Origin: Flavobacterium sp. | Lineage (GTDB): Bacteria > Bacteroidota > Bacteroidia > Flavobacteriales > Flavobacteriaceae | Assembly: GCA_023259675.1 (NCBI GenBank) | Contig: JALRGT010000012.1 | Span: forward strand, 22,835 to 86,834 | DNA: 64,000 bases | Direction of reading: 5' to 3' | Part shown: positions 60,430 through 64,000 of the stretch, in pieces | Layout of the letters: every line of letters starts with the position of its first letter | Position numbering within the stretch: the stretch's first letter is position 1 | Position numbers and translations under genes: made by a program | Notes under the pieces: generated by a model | The model's database searches: none | Told to the model about the DNA's origin: nothing | What the model saw: only the letters and a program-made list of their open reading frames with translations

Positions 60430-61452
60430 TTAACTGGCCGCCAATTCCAGTACTGTATTCCAAATTGCTTCATTTACCGGAATACCCTCTTTCAAGTTTT
60501 TTGCTCTTGTAAGTAAGGTTCTTTCTCCAGGATAATACGTTTTATTTCCGGGCTGCATAGGTTCTACATCATGGGTAAAATCGATAATTTCGTTAAGGAG
60601 TTTTTCTTGGATATTTTTATCATTAAATATTTCTGGATAAATACAAAGAAATACCTGAGAAATACCTGTTTCGTACTCTTTCAATCCAATTTTATACGTA
60701 GAATCTCCGGCGGATAGTAATGTGGCTAGCATATCCAGGATGATTGAAAGTGCCGAGCCTTTCCAATAGCCGATGGGTAATCCACGTTCTTTTGATAATA
60801 TTTTTTCTGGATCGTCGGAGAGTTCGTCGTTTTCGTCCCAACCACCAGGGTAGGGTAGCTTCTGGTTTTTTAGTTTATACTCCTTTATTTTTCCGAAAGA
60901 GAATTGTGAAATTGCCATGTCCAATACTACATGTCCATTTTTTCGTGGGATAGAAACGATAAAGGGATTATTCCCTATTCGGCTATCTTTTCCTCCCCAG
61001 GCAGGCATGTTGGGAAGTGTATTTGTGAAAAGGATAGAAATGCAACCGGCATCTGCGGCTTGCCATCCATAAAAGCCTCCTCTCATCCAGTGATTTGTAT
61101 TTCGCAAGGCTACTAGACCCATTCCGTGGAGTTTGGCTAGTTCAATGGCTCGGTTTGTACACTTTTTAGCATTGATTATTCCGGGGCCAAGATTACCATC
61201 CCATCTTTCGATACTCCCAAAAGTTTCTGCTTTTTCAGCCTCTGCATCCACTTGTATTACTCCTTCTTTGACATACTTGATAAAAAGAGGCACTCGATTA
61301 ATCCCATGAGAATTAACACCAGCCAACGAATTTTCTGTAAATGTATCGGCCATCGATTGGGCTTTTTCTTCAGTAAAGTTATATTTTAGAAAAAGCCGGT
61401 GCAGTACTTTCTGCATCTCTTGAGAAGTTATAAGTATTGGTTTTTCTGTCAT
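60430..61452 (-). CDS. dlgD: 3-dehydro-L-gulonate 2-dehydrogenase (YiaK-like)
   Basis: Malate/L-lactate-type NAD(P)-dependent dehydrogenase, 340 residues from the preferred start. Its blocks closely follow E. coli YiaK: GVNSHGINRVPLFI, NHWMRGGFYGWQAADAG, RIGNNPFIVSIPR and LPIGYWKGSALSIILDMLATLLSAG. YiaK reduces 2,3-diketo-L-gulonate, a step in ascorbate/uronate catabolism. The ORF track starts 17 codons upstream; the ATG at 61,452 is preferred because a Shine-Dalgarno-like AGAGGA precedes it. No other genes of that pathway are in the window. Confidence 0.88.
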   Translation of the reverse strand: MTEKPILITSQEMQKVLHRLFLKYNFTEEKAQSMADTFTENSLAGVNSHGINRVPLFIKYVKEGVIQVDAEAEKAETFGSIERWDGNLGPGIINAKKCTNRAIELAKLHGMGLVALRNTNHWMRGGFYGWQAADAGCISILFTNTLPNMPAWGGKDSRIGNNPFIVSIPRKNGHVVLDMAISQFSFGKIKEYKLKNQKLPYPGGWDENDELSDDPEKILSKERGLPIGYWKGSALSIILDMLATLLSAGDSTYKIGLKEYETGISQVFLCIYPEIFNDKNIQEKLLNEIIDFTHDVEPMQPGNKTYYPGERTLLTRAKNLKEGIPVNEAIWNTVLELAAS

Positions 61453-61605
61453 TTTTAGTCCTCTTTTAGTAAGAATGATGGCGTTTGTATCCTCTTTTTT
61501 CACGAACAGCTTAAGCGTGGTCTGTTTTATTAAAGGATTATTTTTATAAAGGTAAGGAGATGAAGGGAGTTTCCTTTACTTTGAATTTAATAAAAAGCAT
61601 AAAAT

Positions 61606-62463
61606 TTATTCAACAACAAAAACCGATGGCAATGCCAATAATTGGTATTGAATCGTTTTTGCCAAGCGGTAATCACCCAAGGCATTCGGATGTAGTCTAT
61701 CCATTTCTTTGTCATGAAAGTATTGTAAATGCGCATCGGCCATTGGAAACAGACCACTTATTGAATAGAGGTCAATCAACGGAACCGCCCAATACGAAGC
61801 CGCTTGTTTCAAAGCATCCACATAGGCATCGATATACAATCCCTGCCCGTTACTATAATTTTCGTCAGGTTGAACATTCTTATCGTTGAACTTAGCATAA
61901 CCCCTGTGAATCGGTGTCATAATAATAATTTGTTGTTGTGGGAAATTATTCTTCAGGTAGGACATCGCTTTATTAATTCGTCCGCAAAAAGTCGAATCAT
62001 TCAGGTTTGGAATGCGGTATTTACGTGTGACTTCTTTTCCGTTAAAGTTGGTTTGCTTTGTGATTTCACTGAAAAACTCACCCAACGGAGTACCATGCAT
62101 ATAGTCATTAGTACCTGCAAAAATCAGTATGGCATCAACGTTAGTTCCTTTTTCTTCTTGTAATTTCAAAGCCTGTTTGTAAATGTGATTCCATTGATTT
62201 CCACTGATACCATATACAAAAGGTTCTATACCCAGCAATTCATTTAAATACTCCCAATAAACACAAGTAGTTCCAATACGGCGTTTGTCTGTCATTGAGT
62301 CTCCCAGAAAAGCTACCCGCTTGCCCTGCCATTGTGAGTTTAGTGTTTTTTCTTGGTCTGCTAGTTTTACTTTTGGAGCAGCCGTTACAGCAGCTCGTTG
62401 TGCAAATCCTTTAAAACCAACTGTCAAAAAAAGGACAAAGGCAGTTGCTATTATATGTTTCAT
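61606..62463 (-). CDS. Secreted SGNH/GDSL hydrolase
   Basis: A 285-residue exported esterase. The ORF track extends to 62,604, but the added 47 residues fall in a repeat and are not conserved in appearance. The ATG at 62,463 opens a signal peptide (MKHIIATAFVLFLTVGFKGFAQ). SGNH blocks: FLGDSMTD (nucleophile Ser), ISGNQW, FAGTND, and DRLHPN with the catalytic Asp/His. Substrate is unknown; carbohydrate deacetylation is a common role of similar secreted enzymes. Confidence 0.85.
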   Translation of the reverse strand: MKHIIATAFVLFLTVGFKGFAQRAAVTAAPKVKLADQEKTLNSQWQGKRVAFLGDSMTDKRRIGTTCVYWEYLNELLGIEPFVYGISGNQWNHIYKQALKLQEEKGTNVDAILIFAGTNDYMHGTPLGEFFSEITKQTNFNGKEVTRKYRIPNLNDSTFCGRINKAMSYLKNNFPQQQIIIMTPIHRGYAKFNDKNVQPDENYSNGQGLYIDAYVDALKQAASYWAVPLIDLYSISGLFPMADAHLQYFHDKEMDRLHPNALGDYRLAKTIQYQLLALPSVFVVE

Positions 62464-62548
62464 GTTGTAATGTATTTTAGGATTGTGTAAAAATTGTTGT
62501 AAGAGCCAAGTCGGTTTCAAGAAATGGTTTCGATATTGATGAATCCAA

Positions 62549-62648
62549 CTCTCCAAAGTCTTCTCGAAAACGAAAGTAGTATTAGTAGAATGTACAGCAC
62601 ACACGAATTTTTAAGTGCATTTATTTTTTAAGAAACACTTTGGAGAGC
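62549..62648. repeat. Direct-repeat copy 1 with 11-bp inverted ends
   Basis: Bases 62,594-62,648 match 63,482-63,536 at 51 of 55 positions (starting ACAGCACACACG). In addition CTCTCCAAAGT (62,549-62,559) and ACTTTGGAGAG (62,637-62,647) are perfect inverted arms bounding a 99-base block. It lies upstream of the SGNH gene start. Confidence 0.75.
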
Positions 62649-62742
62649 CTTTAGATTTACATAATAAATTATTCTTAATTTTAGACTAATAAACAAACTG
62701 ATAAAGTGATAAAGTCAACCAGTTCGCAGTTGTTGGTTGTAC

Positions 62743-63324
62743 CTAGTACTTTTTTGTCGCAAGTATTATTCCTGTTGACCAATTCATCTTTGTTAGGTTG
62801 AAATCTTTTCTATTTTCTAAATATTCGATTAATTTATTGACATTTTCTTGATGTCCCTCAGGCCAATTTGGTTGTGACAACATATCATCAATAATATAAA
62901 AACCTCCGACTTTTACCAATTCCATAATTTCGTCTATTTCACTATATTTTCCCGGCCAAGCATCTGCAAAGACTAAATCAAATTTTTCACTATTGTAGTT
63001 TTTAATCCATTCGCTTCCGTCTGCACAAATAATATCAACTCTTTCATCAGTCCCAAAATAGCTTTTAGCTATATCAGTTAGTTTTGGGTCATTGTCAATA
63101 GTGACTAATTTAGAATCAGCATCCATTCCTTCAATCATCCAAGAAAGTGACAGCCCAATTCCAGTTCCAAGTTCTAATATTCTCGATTTTGGTTTGGAAG
63201 TAATAAGTGTCTTCAATAATGCCCCAATCAACAGATCTGAAGGCATAGTAAAACCGATTTCTTTCGATTTTGCTTCAATTTCAAAATGAAGTTTAGGTAG
63301 GTCTAAAATATTGGAATCTTTCAT
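62743..63324 (-). CDS. SAM-dependent O-methyltransferase (class I)
   Basis: A 193-residue class I methyltransferase close to the O-methyltransferase family 3 (CCoAOMT-like). The SAM-binding motif I is ILELGTGIGLSLSW, motif II VTIDNDPKLTDIA and later FDLVFADAWPGKYSEI and VGGFYIIDDML. The acceptor is unknown. It is monocistronic, with direct repeats on both sides (62,594 and 63,482), and no functional link to neighbours is visible; it could be a mobile cassette. Confidence 0.82.
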   Translation of the reverse strand: MKDSNILDLPKLHFEIEAKSKEIGFTMPSDLLIGALLKTLITSKPKSRILELGTGIGLSLSWMIEGMDADSKLVTIDNDPKLTDIAKSYFGTDERVDIICADGSEWIKNYNSEKFDLVFADAWPGKYSEIDEIMELVKVGGFYIIDDMLSQPNWPEGHQENVNKLIEYLENRKDFNLTKMNWSTGIILATKKY

Positions 63325-63459
63325 TTTTTTTTAATTTTTTGTATTTGGCGCTAACGGCAGACTGTGAAAAAACCGCTGTTTGATTAAAAACAAATATAAG
63401 AATATAGTTATATAAAAAGCAGAGTATTAGTTGTCAATTGGAATGGGGACGAAGTCGGG

Positions 63460-63477
63460 TCCCGAAAGCTTTCGGGA
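63460..63477. repeat. Perfect 18-bp palindrome
   Basis: TCCCGAAAGCTTTCGGGA is its own reverse complement. GC content is above the surroundings. It lies 5 bases before repeat copy 2 and may be a dispersed repetitive unit or a terminator core without a T-run. Confidence 0.8.
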
Positions 63478-63481
63478 TCGC

Positions 63482-63536
63482 ACAGCACACACGAATTTTT
63501 AAGTACGTTTATTTTTTAAGGAACACTTCGGAGAGC
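63482..63536. repeat. Direct-repeat copy 2
   Basis: A 55-base copy of 62,594-62,648 with 4 differences, in the same orientation, 888 bases apart. The pair flanks the O-methyltransferase gene and most of its spacers. Confidence 0.85.
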
Positions 63537-63694
63537 GGGGTTATGTTATTAATTACTATTTAATCACAAACTTGTCATCCTATGTTTGTATAAACTAAGA
63601 AAAGATGTTGTACTAGTATAATATACCACACGAAAGGATTCGTGGTAGCGAGGGGCTAATATCTTTGCAAATAGATGTTAATAGCAGTGTTTTT

Positions 63695-64000
63695 TTATGG
63701 TTTTATTATTTCCTTATATATTACAAATGAAAATGTATTTTCTAATGGAAATCTATAAGCACCTTTTGCTTTCATTAAATAAGCTGAAATTGCAGTCATT
63801 TCCCAAGCATCATATTCGTCCGCAAACCATTTACTTTTTGTCAAAGATTCTAAATCATTTTTCTTTCCATAATCTCTTACGATTACAATTTCAGTTTTAA
63901 CTGTTGGTTCTATATTTGGATTTGCCCAACTCCACAGCCAAGTTTTACTGATGGTCGAAATACTTCCAACTTCTTCATATTGTATTTCTACAATTTTATC
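63695..64000 (-). CDS. DUF6882-like protein, N-terminus cut by window edge
   Basis: The minus-strand frame is open from base 64,000 to TAA at 63,695-63,697, 101 codons, and is missing from the ORF track, which lists only a plus-strand shadow. The reading DKIVEIQYEEVGSISTISKT continues with WLWSWANPNI, then KSKWFADEYDAWEMTAISAYLMKA and GAYRFPLENTFSFVIYKEI. The WxWxWANP motif is that of small uncharacterised proteins annotated as DUF6882. The start lies beyond the window. The function is unknown. Confidence 0.7.
   Translation of the reverse strand, partial: DKIVEIQYEEVGSISTISKTWLWSWANPNIEPTVKTEIVIVRDYGKKNDLESLTKSKWFADEYDAWEMTAISAYLMKAKGAYRFPLENTFSFVIYKEIIKP

Larger units (their letters stand above)
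63325..63694. other. Non-coding region with palindrome and direct repeat
   Basis: It contains the palindrome at 63,460, the second 55-base repeat at 63,482 and otherwise AT-rich sequence. No gene is supported on either strand. Confidence 0.6.

Noticed and set aside
61560-62163. Plus-strand ORFs of 109 and 119 residues
   Set aside because: They are antisense to the SGNH hydrolase, whose catalytic blocks are clear.

Overview
The window looks like a chromosomal segment of a Bacteroidota bacterium, most likely a Flavobacterium-type member of the Flavobacteriia. The evidence is low GC, AT-rich spacers, SusC/SusD proteins, BACON and CarboxypepD_reg domains, Bacteroidota-type promoters (TAnnTTTG, in two cases with TTG exactly 20 bases upstream) and a tmRNA whose tag reads GEGNYALAA. 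No tools were used; family calls come from motifs read in the translations.

Bases 1-42,860 hold a large polysaccharide-utilisation region, interrupted by a few unrelated genes. A long same-strand operon (GH5 cut by the window edge, GH29, GH2, BACON-SGNH acetylesterase, GH2, GH31, GH97, GH3, GH43) ends at a strong terminator at 18,428. Two non-PUL genes follow (a degenerate M23-like protein and a Kelch lipoprotein). Next come a GH2 with a glucuronidase-type NxK motif and two esterase genes, the second a two-enzyme fusion. An island with HxlR and AraC regulators, an oxidoreductase and a decayed metallo-hydrolase pseudogene (26.2-31.1 kb) separates these from GH42, a second GH5, an SSS sugar symporter, and SusC, SusD and a surface lipoprotein. 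The enzyme set (endo-GH5, alpha-xylosidase GH31, beta-galactosidases, alpha-fucosidase, arabinofuranosidase-type GH43, beta-glucosidase GH3, acetylesterases) closely resembles known xyloglucan loci. The NxK-type GH2 and the esterase fusion suggest a decorated, possibly uronic-acid-bearing substrate. A shared GATACAT motif lies 33-34 bases upstream of -7-like boxes at three transcription units (GH2-esterase, GH42-GH5-symporter, SusCD), which argues for one regulon.

Bases 43,260-53,900 are ordinary chromosome: tmRNA, a serine hydrolase, a lysine/alanine-dehydrogenase-like enzyme, fumarase, a TonB-dependent receptor, ArsC, a CPBP protease, MenE and DoxX. A heptamer-repeat hairpin separates two convergent genes there.

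Bases 54,480-58,230 carry a compact five-gene redox operon: a globin, a haem lipoprotein with a DUF3365-like layout, a two-haem ferric-reductase-like membrane protein, an FAD/NAD(P)H/2Fe-2S reductase and a pentahaem cytochrome c. It reads as a complete route for electrons from cytoplasmic NAD(P)H to the periplasm, and is the best candidate here for an under-described system.

The right end (58.3-64 kb) has a CHAD protein, a BamE-like lipoprotein, 3-dehydro-L-gulonate dehydrogenase (DlgD), an SGNH hydrolase, a methyltransferase flanked by 55-base direct repeats, and a truncated DUF6882-like gene that the ORF track misses.
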